This document shows, one piece after another, positions 34,813 to 43,910 of a stretch of 64,000 bases of DNA. Source of the stretch: E44-bin32 sp034430595 (lineage in GTDB: Bacteria > Chloroflexota > Anaerolineae > Anaerolineales > E44-bin32); contig DAOUEL010000058.1 in the NCBI GenBank assembly GCA_034430595.1, forward strand, positions 62,001 through 126,000, written 5' to 3'. The notes beneath the pieces are model-generated. The model searched no databases, was not told where the DNA came from, and was given only the letters and a program-made list of their open reading frames with translations. The translations under genes and the position numbers were made by a program. Position 1 is the first letter of the stretch, and each line of letters opens with the position of its first letter.

Positions 34813-36122
34813 CGAATCTCAATCTCCACATGCTGGATCGAACTTTCAGGTTGTGTGAGCAAATCTTCCAGTGCATCCCGCGCGGAAAGCTCACGCAGTA
34901 TATCGAGCCCTGAGATCACTCGACCAAAGATGGTCCGTGTTCCATTAAGATCAGATAGATCGGTCAGACTGATGAAGAATCGCGAGCCGTTCGTGTCAGG
35001 TCCCGAACTCGACATGGCAATCATCCCGGGTTGGTTGAAGCTGATCTGGGTGTTGATTTCGTCTGGAAGTGTGTAGCCGGGGTTGCCAAACCCCGTCCCT
35101 GAGGGATCTCCACTCTCGATCAGACGATCCGGCAGAACAGTATAAATCGGATTGTTATCGTACCAACCGGATTGAGCGAGGAAGATGAAGTTGGCGACGG
35201 TCCGCGGTGCATAGGCAGGCAGCAGCTGGATATCAACAGTTCCCTGGGTCAGTTGAAGGTGGGCGAAGTAGAGCTTCTCGGGATCGATTTCGAGCTCTGG
35301 GGGTGAGGCGAATTGCTGCTGCCCCAGAATTTCAAGACGGACAGCTGCCTCCATGTTTGTCAGAGTGGGGTTGAGACGGAACCAACTCCCATTTAAAAAG
35401 ATAAATGGTGTGCCCGGGATACCGGATTGTACGGCATGTACATAGGCATCTTCAATTGCCGTTGCATACTTTCCTTCGAGCAGTTCACGTTCAAATCGAG
35501 CAAAATCCAGATCGAACGTCTCAGCCTTCGTCAGCACCCAATCCAGGAATTCGGATGGAGACAGTTCAACCCACTCGGCGCGTTGTGCGAAAAGCAAATC
35601 GTGCATGCTCCAGAATTGGCCCTGTGCACCTGCAGCCTCAGCCGCCTGCGCTGCGATAAAGGCCTTATCGTGAATGCTTACGAGCGGAAACTGGCGGAAG
35701 ACGAACTGAAAATCATCCGGATGACGTTCCAGAAGGTCATCGATCACAATGGACAATTCGGCACAGTAGGGGCACTGAAAGTCGGAATACACGAGTACCT
35801 GGACTCGGGGATCATCAGCCCCACGTGTCCAGTCGGATGCAGATATCGGATCGATCGGACGCAGCGTCGGAGAAGGCGCCGACGTAGGGCGGGTCGGAGG
35901 CAGCTGCGTTGGCGTACTGGTCGGACCAAGGCGGACAGGTGCGCTTGTTCCAGTGCTGGTTGAGCTTTGCGTCGGCGTGTTGTTCAATGTGGAACATGAC
36001 GCAACCAGAATAAGAATCGCAGCGCAGACAGCCAAAGACAGTAATGAACCGAGTCTGGAATCTCGATCAAGGGGAGCAGATCTCTTTGAAAATGGTGCAG
36101 AGCCCGAGAAAAGCCCGCTCAT
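34809..36122 (-). CDS. Lipoprotein fusion of a DsbA-like thioredoxin domain and a cyclophilin-type prolyl isomerase
   Basis: The 437-residue product has a lipoprotein signal (LVASC), a Ser/Thr/Pro-rich linker, a DsbA-family domain with the active site CPYC (in SDFQCPYCAELS) and GIPGTPFIF (cis-Pro), then a cyclophilin domain (TVDIQLLPAYAPRTVANFIFLAQ, GMIAMSSSGPDTNGSRFFISL, GTRTIFGRVI). The two domains catalyse disulphide exchange and prolyl isomerisation, so it is probably an extracytoplasmic folding factor. The cyclophilin Arg of the FxxPG region is not obvious. The ATG at 36122 overlaps the SDR stop by 4 bases and has GAGGGAAAAGG upstream. Confidence 0.88.
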   Translation of the reverse strand: MSGLFSGSAPFSKRSAPLDRDSRLGSLLSLAVCAAILILVASCSTLNNTPTQSSTSTGTSAPVRLGPTSTPTQLPPTRPTSAPSPTLRPIDPISASDWTRGADDPRVQVLVYSDFQCPYCAELSIVIDDLLERHPDDFQFVFRQFPLVSIHDKAFIAAQAAEAAGAQGQFWSMHDLLFAQRAEWVELSPSEFLDWVLTKAETFDLDFARFERELLEGKYATAIEDAYVHAVQSGIPGTPFIFLNGSWFRLNPTLTNMEAAVRLEILGQQQFASPPELEIDPEKLYFAHLQLTQGTVDIQLLPAYAPRTVANFIFLAQSGWYDNNPIYTVLPDRLIESGDPSGTGFGNPGYTLPDEINTQISFNQPGMIAMSSSGPDTNGSRFFISLTDLSDLNGTRTIFGRVISGLDILRELSARDALEDLLTQPESSIQHVEIEIR

Positions 36123-36838
36123 CCTTTTCCCTCTGGTCCAAACCACTCGATTGGAATGACCTGCCCCGTAATATATTTTGATTCCTGTGAGGCAAGAAAT
36201 ATACAAACGCCGATGTGGTCGTCCGGTGTGAGCAGTTGAGACTTATCCTCATTAATCTGCGCCCGGAAAGCTGTATCGCCCTTGCCAGGGGCAATAGCGT
36301 TGACGCGAATGTTAACCGCCTTGCCCTCCTCGGCACACGCCTTGGTAAACCCAATTTGCCCCCACTTGCTGGCACAATAGGCGGACAGGTACGAATACCC
36401 GTGCAGCCCGCCCATCGAGGATACATTGATAATCACCCCGCCTCCTGAAGCCTCCATCGATTTCCAGACGTGCTTTGTACAGAGAAATGTGCCCACGAGA
36501 TTTACCGCGAGGACCCTCTCAAAGGAGGATTTTGGAATGGCGAAAACCGGCCGAATGTTGCCTACACCGGCATTGTTGACCAGGATATCCACCTGACCGA
36601 ATGCTTTCAGGGTCTGACGTACCATTCCGGCAGCCTGCTCTTCGTCCGAGACGTCGCAAACAATCGCCATGGCTTGAGCGCCGTTCTTTGTCAAACCTTC
36701 AACCACCTCATTCAGTTCCGATTCGGTGCGGGCGGCAATTACAACCTTTGCACCCTGGCCAGCAAAGCCCTCGGCGATCGCTCGGCCGATACCACGCCCA
36801 CCGCCCGTAACGATCGCTACTTTACCCTCAAGACGCAT
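36119..36838 (-). CDS. SDR family NAD(P)-dependent oxidoreductase
   Basis: The 239-residue classical short-chain dehydrogenase has TGGGRGIG at the cofactor site, NNAGVG, and an intact Ser-Tyr-Lys triad (INVSS, then YCASK). The closest types are 3-oxoacyl reductases and glucose 1-dehydrogenase-like enzymes, but the substrate cannot be assigned. The ATG at 36838 has GGAGG at 5 bases; an in-frame TTG four codons earlier is inside that ribosome-binding site. It is the first gene of a three-gene unit with the DsbA-cyclophilin fusion and PrsW. Confidence 0.92.
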   Translation of the reverse strand: MRLEGKVAIVTGGGRGIGRAIAEGFAGQGAKVVIAARTESELNEVVEGLTKNGAQAMAIVCDVSDEEQAAGMVRQTLKAFGQVDILVNNAGVGNIRPVFAIPKSSFERVLAVNLVGTFLCTKHVWKSMEASGGGVIINVSSMGGLHGYSYLSAYCASKWGQIGFTKACAEEGKAVNIRVNAIAPGKGDTAFRAQINEDKSQLLTPDDHIGVCIFLASQESKYITGQVIPIEWFGPEGKG

Positions 36839-36934
36839 ACTGCCCTCCAAGGTTCGCAGAGATTGTAGCAGGAAATTCTGCGATGTCCCCGGAGACGCGA
36901 TTTCCAGGCCGCGGCGGGTTCTGGAATGAATCCC

Positions 36935-36963
36935 TTGTCGGCGACTTATCGATGCGGTATGCT
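36935..36963 (+). promoter_or_regulatory. Probable promoter of selC
   Basis: TTGTCG and TATGCT are separated by 17 bases and lie 12 bases before the tRNA-Sec 5' end. Confidence 0.55.
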
Positions 36964-36975
36964 TGCGCCATCTTC

Positions 36976-37069
36976 GGGGGTGGTTGGGTCCTGGTGGGCT
37001 CCCCGGTCTTCAAAACCGGTGGCGGGTCGCGCAGCGGGCCGCGGTGGGTTCGACTCCCATCCACTCCCG
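36976..37069 (+). tRNA. selC: tRNA-Sec (anticodon TCA)
   Basis: The anticodon loop is CTTCAAA (anticodon TCA) in the stem CCGGT/ACCGG. The acceptor stem is 8 bp long (GGGGGTGG with CCACTCCC, one G-U pair), the variable arm is long (about 20 bases), and the T arm is TGGGTTCGACTCCCA. The extended acceptor and long variable arm with a UCA anticodon are diagnostic of selenocysteine tRNA. The CCA end is not encoded; CC follows the G discriminator. The organism therefore probably inserts selenocysteine. selA, selB and selD are not in this window. Confidence 0.93.
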
Positions 37070-37097
37070 CCTAATTGCAGGCTGAGGTTTTGAGCTG

Positions 37098-38312
37098 ATG
37101 GTAGATTCGCCACTTGCATCGGTTGCGCTGTCCGAGCGCCTGCTTCCGTCCATTCGCCAGGTCATGTCGGTTCATGACATTACATCGGGGGATGAAAAGC
37201 AGGGTTTCGTCCTGCGTGTACGCGGTAAGCTTCTGATCGACCCTCAGGAAGCATTTAACCAGCTGGATCCACTTTTTAGAAGCGCTGGCGTTACGTTGCT
37301 CACTAGAGAGGATCAGGACCAGCAAGTTATTCTTGCTATGCCGGGAGTGATCGAACCCCAACGATCCAACCCCTGGGTGAATGTGATCCTGTTCCTGCTC
37401 ACCTTGATGAGCGTCCTCTTTGCGGGTGCGCTCTACGGTCTCGAAGGACCCGTCGAGCCGACGCTGAGCGGGATGACAAAGGCAATTCTGGGGAACATAC
37501 CAAGTGGTTTATCCTTTGCATTGAGCTTGCTCGCGATACTCGTTGCGCATGAATTCGGCCATTACCTCGCTGCCCGTTACCATCATACGGCGGTAACCCT
37601 GCCTTATTTTTTACCCTTTCCCGGCAGCCTCTTCGGAACAATGGGTGCGTTTATTCGTCTGAAAGAACCACCCAAAAATCGACGAGTCCTGCTGGATATC
37701 GGCCTAGCAGGCCCATTGGCCGGGATGGTCATCGCGGTTCCAGTTCTATTGATCGGTCTGGCGTTGTCCGACCTTGGTCGTCTTCCGTTGAGTCCGACCG
37801 CAGCCGCCGGGCATGTGCTTGAGGGCAATTCCCTCTTTTACCTGGCGGCAAAATATCTCCTCAAAGGGCAACTGCTGCCCGCACCGCTTCATTACGCGGG
37901 GACTTCACCGCTGCTTTACTGGCTGCGGTACTTCTTCCTTGGGTTGCCAATGCCTTTCGGAGGTCAGGATGTAATGCTTCATCCCATGGCTTGGGCCGGA
38001 TGGGCCGGGCTGCTCGTCACCTCCTTGAACTTAATTCCGGCTGGCCAGCTCGATGGCGGGCATGTACTCTATGTACTCTTTGGCCGGTCAGCAGCCCGAT
38101 TGTGGCCTTACATTGTCGTGGGGCTGGTCCTGCTGGGGGTTGTTTGGTCCGGCTGGTTTATCTGGGCAGCCTTGATTTTCTTGCTCGGCCGGACCTTTGC
38201 CCGGCCGAGAGATGAGATAACACCCCTCGATTCGCGGCGCAGGGCATTGGCGATCTTCGGGTTAATCCTGTTCTTCCTGGTATTCACCCCGGTTCCCCTG
38301 CGGCTTTTCTAG
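37098..38312 (+). CDS. Site-2-protease-type M50 family metallopeptidase
   Basis: The 404-residue protein has a soluble N-terminal region of about 90 residues and then a polytopic membrane core. HEFGH (H151, E152, H155) lies in a transmembrane helix and the third zinc ligand is in LIPAGQLDGGHVLY. These are the intramembrane site-2 protease motifs of the EGY1-like, plant/bacterial group, in which the soluble domain precedes the membrane core. Only 28 bases separate it from selC, so it may share that transcript. Substrate unknown. Confidence 0.92.
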   Translation: MVDSPLASVALSERLLPSIRQVMSVHDITSGDEKQGFVLRVRGKLLIDPQEAFNQLDPLFRSAGVTLLTREDQDQQVILAMPGVIEPQRSNPWVNVILFLLTLMSVLFAGALYGLEGPVEPTLSGMTKAILGNIPSGLSFALSLLAILVAHEFGHYLAARYHHTAVTLPYFLPFPGSLFGTMGAFIRLKEPPKNRRVLLDIGLAGPLAGMVIAVPVLLIGLALSDLGRLPLSPTAAAGHVLEGNSLFYLAAKYLLKGQLLPAPLHYAGTSPLLYWLRYFFLGLPMPFGGQDVMLHPMAWAGWAGLLVTSLNLIPAGQLDGGHVLYVLFGRSAARLWPYIVVGLVLLGVVWSGWFIWAALIFLLGRTFARPRDEITPLDSRRRALAIFGLILFFLVFTPVPLRLF

Positions 38313-38376
38313 GCACAAGTCCTGCCCGTCTGAGCATTTCTGGATGGGGGTATTTCAACCTGATAGCAAATAGAGG

Positions 38377-39177
38377 TTAGAAATCCTCCAGCGTACCGCG
38401 TCGTTTAGCCTGAATTTCGAACCAGCGGAAAAGCACATATCCAAAGGCAGCATAAATAAGGCCGACTCCGAATTCCCCGGCGAGCAGGCTGCGAACCTGG
38501 GCTACACCGGCGCCGGCGATGATTTCACGCGCGGCCGCGATGCCACGTGTAAGCGGAAGCACATTTGCCACTGCCCGCATGCTGGCTGGAAGGATCGAAA
38601 GCGGAATATTGGCACCGCTGAATACAAGCAGTAAAAAGTACACTGTGTTGTTGACAAACATGATATTGCGCGTGATCAGGCTCAGACAACCCATCAACAA
38701 ACCCAGTCCGGAGGTGCTCAAAGTGGTGACAAGGATCGTTAATCCGAGCGCACCGAAATCCGTCTGAGATAGGTCAAGGCCCAGCAGCAGCACACCCCAT
38801 AGAAAACCCACTACGACACCCAGCATTCCATCCAGAACGTGGAAGAAACCCCGCCCCAGAAAAACCATCATCCGATTGGCCGGCGTACCGAAAAGGTAAG
38901 GCAGCGTTCCCGACCAACGCTCGCCTCCGATGCTGAAGGTCACGCCGTAAATACCACTAATGGCAGTTATTTGAACTGCATTCCCGATGATGTAGAAGCT
39001 GGCGCTATCACGTCCGGTTGCGGAGATCCCGAGGAAGGTGAAGAAAAGGAGCTGGTTGAGCGGCATGATCACCTTCGAAGCGAGATAGGTGATCGGCCGG
39101 AGCCAGGCGAAGAGGGCAATATACGAGAGCAGAGCTCCCTGGTAAAAGATACGCAGATTCCTGAAGGCGCGTGTCAT
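38377..39177 (-). CDS. ABC-2 type transporter permease
   Basis: The 266-residue protein with six predicted membrane helices has the ABC-2 permease arrangement, including GERWSGTLPYLFGTPANRMMVFLGR and a late NVLPLTRGIAAAREI segment. It pairs with the next upstream permease and ATPase on the same strand to form an exporter. It is the last gene of the three, 24 bases after the other permease. Confidence 0.9.
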   Translation of the reverse strand: MTRAFRNLRIFYQGALLSYIALFAWLRPITYLASKVIMPLNQLLFFTFLGISATGRDSASFYIIGNAVQITAISGIYGVTFSIGGERWSGTLPYLFGTPANRMMVFLGRGFFHVLDGMLGVVVGFLWGVLLLGLDLSQTDFGALGLTILVTTLSTSGLGLLMGCLSLITRNIMFVNNTVYFLLLVFSGANIPLSILPASMRAVANVLPLTRGIAAAREIIAGAGVAQVRSLLAGEFGVGLIYAAFGYVLFRWFEIQAKRRGTLEDF

Positions 39178-39201
39178 GCTGCCACCACTTTCGTCCCTGG
39201 T

Positions 39202-39996
39202 TTATTGGAAACCCAGGGTCGCATCCTCACGAGTTTTCATCAGCATCTTGCGGAAAAGGTAAGAGGAGATGAGCAGATAAATCAAGCTGAAAAGAACGAG
39301 CATCGCGAGAGAAAAGAGAATATCTGAAGCCGTGCCACCAGGAGTCGTCGCACCGTGCAACGCTCGAGCTGCCCAGTAGGGGGACAGGATGTAGCTGAAT
39401 GGGGTTGTCCAATCCGGCAGCAGGGCGATTGGAAACAGGAATCCACTCAGGATGTAGACGGGAAATTCCATCGCATTCTGCCAGCCTTGCACGCCCGGGT
39501 TCATGATGAAGACCGGGGCGATGATCAACCCAAAGGAGACGAAGGCGATGACTGTCAGCAGGATCGAAAGCACGAATAGCAACGGCTGTTGAACTTCCAG
39601 GTGGAAGCTGAAGAAGACCGACGAGAGCAGGAAGGCAATAATCATCGACCCGAGTGATTGGGTGACGTGAGCCAGGTTCTTCCCGAAGACAATAACGGGC
39701 AGCGGAGTTGGTTGACCGACGAGTATCTCCAGAGTCCCACTCCACCTTTCTCCGGTGATACTGTTCCCGCTGATGAATAACAGGCTACTCCATAACCCTG
39801 TCATCCCGCTTCCAACAACGACAAAGATCGCCTGATCTCCACTCTCGGCCCGCAGCATCCAGAGAGCGAGCAATGCAATCAGAAGCGGTTGAATGAGTAC
39901 CGTGAAAATGATAAAGCCATCCATGATGTTCTGGCGCAGGGACATCTCGAATGCGGTCAACGCCGCTCGGCTGTAGGCAACCCATTTCCGGGTCAT
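39202..39996 (-). CDS. ABC-2 type transporter permease
   Basis: The 264-residue six-helix protein has the same signature (GERWSGTLEILVGQPTPLPVIVFGK) as its neighbour, so the exporter is a heterodimer of permeases. Its ATG overlaps the stop of the ATPase gene by one base (TGATG). The two permeases are homologous but clearly divergent. Substrate unknown; this family exports drugs, lipids or polysaccharides. Confidence 0.92.
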   Translation of the reverse strand: MTRKWVAYSRAALTAFEMSLRQNIMDGFIIFTVLIQPLLIALLALWMLRAESGDQAIFVVVGSGMTGLWSSLLFISGNSITGERWSGTLEILVGQPTPLPVIVFGKNLAHVTQSLGSMIIAFLLSSVFFSFHLEVQQPLLFVLSILLTVIAFVSFGLIIAPVFIMNPGVQGWQNAMEFPVYILSGFLFPIALLPDWTTPFSYILSPYWAARALHGATTPGGTASDILFSLAMLVLFSLIYLLISSYLFRKMLMKTREDATLGFQ

Positions 39997-40967
39997 CAGC
40001 CTTTGCCTCCAACCAGGCGGACGTAAGCATCCTCCAGGGTAGGTTCCCGAACGACAACTCTCCCGACCCGCACAGAATCAAGCACTCCCAGGAGTTGGGG
40101 GACAGCTTCGGAACCCATCGCTGTGTGTACGTGGAGTGACTGTTTCTGATCCTGATCCTCCACCGACAGGGTATCGACGAAGGGCAGGTTGCGTATCTGT
40201 TCTAATAGACCTTCTGGCACGCCAAACACTTCCAGCTCGATCACGGAGAGGTCGCTCACCAGGTTCTTCAGCGCTCTTGGTGTATCAAGGGCGACGATCT
40301 TGCCATTGTCGATGACCCCGATTCGCTCACAAAGCGCATCAGCTTCGAACATATAGTGCGTTGTCAACAGGATCGTTTTCTTTTCCGCCTGCAGGTCTCT
40401 GACAACCTGCCGCAGTTCTCGAGCACCAACGGGGTCGAGACCCATTGTGGGCTCATCAAGGAAAAGCACCTCCGGGTCATGGAGCAGGGTGCGGGCGATG
40501 TGCAGTCTCTGCTTCATACCGCGTGAGTAACCTTCAACCTTCTCCTGGCCCCGATCTGTAAGGCCAACCAGATCGAGCAGGTAGGGAATATGATCACGAG
40601 TGTGGTCGGGATCGACATGGTACAGGCTGGCGAAATAGCGCAGGTTATCAATCCCCGAGAGACGCCAGTATAGGCCACGTTCACCGCCGAAGATGAAACC
40701 AATGCGAGCACGTATCTCGTTCGCCTGGGTGACAATGTCCTGCCCGAGTACATGCGCAGTGCCGGAAGATGGAATGAGGAGCGTGGTCAGCATTTTAATT
40801 GTCGTGGTTTTGCCGGCACCGTTGGGGCCTAGCAGACCAAAAAGCTCACCCCGGCGTACATCAAAGCTGATCCCATCTACGGCGACGACTTCCTTCGTTC
40901 GTCGCCGGATGACGCCGATCACAGTTTTATAAACTCGCCGCAATTCACGGACTTCAATTGCGTTCAC
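39996..40967 (-). CDS. ABC transporter ATP-binding protein
   Basis: The 323-residue ATPase has Walker A GPNGAGKT, the signature SRGMKQRL, Walker B VLFLDEPTMGLDP and the H-loop TTHYMFEAD, followed by a C-terminal domain typical of DrrA/NodI-type exporters. I chose the GTG at 40967 because GGAGG lies 4 bases upstream. A TTG start at 41009 would add 14 residues that include that ribosome-binding site. It drives the two ABC-2 permeases downstream. Confidence 0.95.
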   Translation of the reverse strand: MNAIEVRELRRVYKTVIGVIRRRTKEVVAVDGISFDVRRGELFGLLGPNGAGKTTTIKMLTTLLIPSSGTAHVLGQDIVTQANEIRARIGFIFGGERGLYWRLSGIDNLRYFASLYHVDPDHTRDHIPYLLDLVGLTDRGQEKVEGYSRGMKQRLHIARTLLHDPEVLFLDEPTMGLDPVGARELRQVVRDLQAEKKTILLTTHYMFEADALCERIGVIDNGKIVALDTPRALKNLVSDLSVIELEVFGVPEGLLEQIRNLPFVDTLSVEDQDQKQSLHVHTAMGSEAVPQLLGVLDSVRVGRVVVREPTLEDAYVRLVGGKG

Positions 40968-41347
40968 CGAGCCTCCGGAGGATTGGTCTTCGGGAAATTG
41001 CCCTTCCAAACCTAATACGCGTGCACTTGATCATCTGAGCCATAAGTCAGATCGTTCAACAGCATATCATGCTTCGTTTTCGGCCTGGGTCTGAGGGCCA
41101 TTACAAATTCTTACTGCCCAATCTCGATAATGGATCAATCTTATCCGAATAAATTCTCCCGTCAAGAAGTGTTGGGATAGTCCCGAGTCATGACTCGCCC
41201 CTTGACCATCCTGGTTTCCCGTGACGGTGAGCAACAATCGAACGGCAGCCGGCGAGGGATGATCAGCAGCGGATGGAAATGGCGGCGAATTCTTGAGGCT
41301 CTGTAGTTCACCGTGCTCGCCAAAACAGAACCCATACCTCTGTCAGG
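40968..41347. other. Intergenic region with no gene recognised
   Basis: No reading frame with family resemblance was found on either strand. The only structure I can support is a minus-strand promoter-like pair at 41138-41165 that faces the ABC operon. Confidence 0.6.
41138..41165 (-). promoter_or_regulatory. Promoter of the ABC exporter operon
   Basis: On the minus strand TTGACG and TAAGAT are separated by 16 bases. The transcript would have a leader of about 160 bases before the ATPase start. Confidence 0.5.
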
Positions 41348-43162
41348 TTATCCACTCCGACCGGCCTGGTTGAGGCGGCGATCGAGTTCGAAAGCTGCGC
41401 TGATCAGGGCAAGGTGGGTAAAAGCCTGTGGGAAGTTGCCCAGGTGCTCACCGCGCGGGCTGAGCTCTTCGGCGTACAGCCCCAGGTGGTTTGCGTACCC
41501 GAGCATTTTTTCGAAGTAGAAGCGGGCTTTTTCGAGATCGCCTGCCCGGGCCAGGCATTCGACGTACCAGAACGTACACATGCTGAAGGTACCTTCGTCG
41601 CCGATTAGGCCATCGTGTGCCGCGGTTTCCCGATCGTAGCGGTAGACGAGCGAGTCATAAACCAGGTGATCTTCCACAGCCTTTAGATGAGATAGCCAGC
41701 GCGGGTCAGTTGGGCTGATGAATTTTACTAATGGCATCAACAAGCTGGAGGCATCGATTGCATTTGTTCCGGGGTGCTGCATAAACGCCCCCATTTCTGG
41801 ATTCCAGAAGTGGGTGTGGATGTCGTTGTAGATTTCGTCCCGCACTTTATGCCAATGTTCGATAGGTGCCGGGAATGAGCGTTTCATCGCCAGCCGGATG
41901 CCCCGGTCGATCGCGACCCAACACATGAGCCTGGAGAAGAGAAATTCCTGCTTACCTCCCCGGACCTCCCAGATGCCTTCGTCGGGCTGATTCCAGTTTT
42001 CGCATAGCCAATCCAGCAAGCGGACTAAATTTTGCCATAGCTCATACGAGATCGGCTCGCCGTACTTATTGTAGAGATAAACCGAGTCCATAAGCTCGCC
42101 ATATATATCAAGCTGAAGTTGATCATAGGCGGCGTTTCCAATACGGATAGGGATCGATTTTCGATACCCCTCAAAATGGTCGAGTACGGTCTCCGTAAGT
42201 TTATGGCGACCATCCATGCCATACATTGTCTGCAGCGATCCATCCGGATTGGGCTCGTTGCAACGCTGCTCGAGCCAGTTCATAAAATTGCCGGCTTCGG
42301 TTGTGTATCCAAGGCGGATCAATCCATAGAGCGTAAAGGAAGCATCCCGGATCCAGGTGTAGCGGTAGTCCCAGTTACGTTCACCACCAATCTCTTCTGG
42401 CAAACCAAAGGTACCCGCAGCGGCAATAGAGCCGTATTTCTGACTGGTCAGCATCTTTAACGTGAGCGCTGAGCGATTGACCTGTTCACGCCAGCGCCCC
42501 TGGTACTGCGTTTGTCCAACCCAGCGATGCCAGAAATTAACGGTTTGCTTAAAGGCATCCGATACGAAATTCGGAGCGCTCGAAAGCGATTCCCCGGACG
42601 GAACTGCTTCCTCAAGCACAAAGGCTGCTGACTCGCCAGGCCTTAACTGGAAATGTGCGACAGCAGCCCCATCATTAATGTCTACTGGAAGCTCAGTTCG
42701 CAGCCTCAATCCAGTGATCGAATCGTCTTCCGGAATAAACAGCACCTCTCCATTCCCTGCCTCGATTCGGTGACCGGAGCGGCCATAATCGAAAGCGGGT
42801 TTGCATATCATCTGGCAGGCAATTTCACCCCGCACTGATTTAATTCTGCGAACAAGGTTGTGTTGAGGGCTGATGGTCTCGACCGGCATAAAATCGGAAA
42901 CCTCTGAGACGCCCTCCTCCGAAAGAAAGCGGGAAAAGAGTATATTGGTGTCGCTGAGATAGATTTGTTTCTTGCGGGCGTTCTCCAATTCGGGCGCGAG
43001 AAGAAAAAAGCCGCCGTGATCATGATCCAGGAGCCGGGCGAAGATGCTCGGGGAATCGAGATCCGGGAAACACATGAAATCGATCGAGCCGTTCATGCCT
43101 ACAAGTGCAATCGTGTGCAGATCTCCAATAACTCCGTAATACCCGATTGGTTGATACCGCAT
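41348..43162 (-). CDS. Glycoside hydrolase family 15 protein (trehalase/glucoamylase-like)
   Basis: The 604-residue cytoplasmic enzyme begins with the N-terminal beta domain of bacterial GH15 trehalase-like proteins (GYYGVIGDLHTIALVGMNGSIDFMCFPD) and continues as an (alpha/alpha)6 barrel, with NWDYRYTWIRDASFTLYGL and EGTFSMCTFWYVECLARAG. The glutamate of DEGT and that of the DEGIWEVRGG block are the expected catalytic acid and base. Members hydrolyse trehalose or short alpha-glucans. AAGGAG lies 5 bases before the ATG. Confidence 0.93.
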   Translation of the reverse strand: MRYQPIGYYGVIGDLHTIALVGMNGSIDFMCFPDLDSPSIFARLLDHDHGGFFLLAPELENARKKQIYLSDTNILFSRFLSEEGVSEVSDFMPVETISPQHNLVRRIKSVRGEIACQMICKPAFDYGRSGHRIEAGNGEVLFIPEDDSITGLRLRTELPVDINDGAAVAHFQLRPGESAAFVLEEAVPSGESLSSAPNFVSDAFKQTVNFWHRWVGQTQYQGRWREQVNRSALTLKMLTSQKYGSIAAAGTFGLPEEIGGERNWDYRYTWIRDASFTLYGLIRLGYTTEAGNFMNWLEQRCNEPNPDGSLQTMYGMDGRHKLTETVLDHFEGYRKSIPIRIGNAAYDQLQLDIYGELMDSVYLYNKYGEPISYELWQNLVRLLDWLCENWNQPDEGIWEVRGGKQEFLFSRLMCWVAIDRGIRLAMKRSFPAPIEHWHKVRDEIYNDIHTHFWNPEMGAFMQHPGTNAIDASSLLMPLVKFISPTDPRWLSHLKAVEDHLVYDSLVYRYDRETAAHDGLIGDEGTFSMCTFWYVECLARAGDLEKARFYFEKMLGYANHLGLYAEELSPRGEHLGNFPQAFTHLALISAAFELDRRLNQAGRSG

Positions 43163-43320
43163 GTGAACTCCTTCACCTTGAGTAATTCTAGCACGGCGGG
43201 TTTGGGCGACCTGCTCTAGAAGGCTTCAACCTGTAGTTGAAGAGTTTCGTTCTCTATTCTAGAATCATTCTGGGTTGATTACCCAATGTGCGGAAGATGG
43301 GCGTGGAAGGAGGCGGTGTG

Positions 43321-43839
43321 ATGGTTCTCAAGAGGCCGACAGCAATCGAGGTATTTACCAGCACGCATTGGATCCGGGGAAGTATCACGCCTGGCGCACA
43401 GGGGATCTTCAGCCATCTGAATTTGCCCACTGAATCGTCGATCGAGCTCGAGTCTGGCGAGCTCAGCCCACTCCACGAGGTCGGACAAAAATCAGAACCT
43501 TTCACTACGCTCTGGCTGGTTAAAAGTGAAATCCTGGGGATTCTGGTAACAAACCGTGCTGGATTGGGACCGGCAAGTATGACCAGGTCGGGTTACACCA
43601 AGCCATTTCCGCACTGGGTCAGGATACTGCTGGAGGGGTTTGAACTTATCGGTCAGATTCAAGCCGGTGGTCGGTTCGATTTCCGGGCTGTCATTTTCGA
43701 GGGTGGGAACCTGTTTGTGCCGCTCTATGATGCCCGCGTGACGGCGCTGTTCTTCCCGCGCGTCACAGCCGATGCACCCGCCCTGGTGTTCAACCGCAAA
43801 CGTGTCCAGGGGATTTCTGTCATCGGGAGTGAACCCTGA
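43321..43839 (+). CDS. Hypothetical beta-rich protein
   Basis: I do not recognise a family. The 172-residue product has no signal peptide or membrane segment and is predicted to be mostly beta-strands. GGAGG lies 7 bases before the ATG at 43321 and codon use resembles that of its neighbours, so it looks real. It is divergent from the GH15 gene and ends 37 bases before an orphan promoter. Confidence 0.6.
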   Translation: MVLKRPTAIEVFTSTHWIRGSITPGAQGIFSHLNLPTESSIELESGELSPLHEVGQKSEPFTTLWLVKSEILGILVTNRAGLGPASMTRSGYTKPFPHWVRILLEGFELIGQIQAGGRFDFRAVIFEGGNLFVPLYDARVTALFFPRVTADAPALVFNRKRVQGISVIGSEP

Positions 43840-43876
43840 TGGGTTAGATGTCCCCCGAAACGCGTTTCTTGCTGAT

Positions 43877-43904
43877 TTGACAGGCACTCGAAAATCACTA
43901 CAAT
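43877..43904 (+). promoter_or_regulatory. Strong orphan sigma-70-type promoter
   Basis: A perfect TTGACA is separated by 16 bases from TACAAT. No plus-strand protein gene follows; the next plus-strand gene is several kb away. The downstream 80 bases form nested inverted repeats. Confidence 0.7.
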
Positions 43905-43910
43905 ACATGG

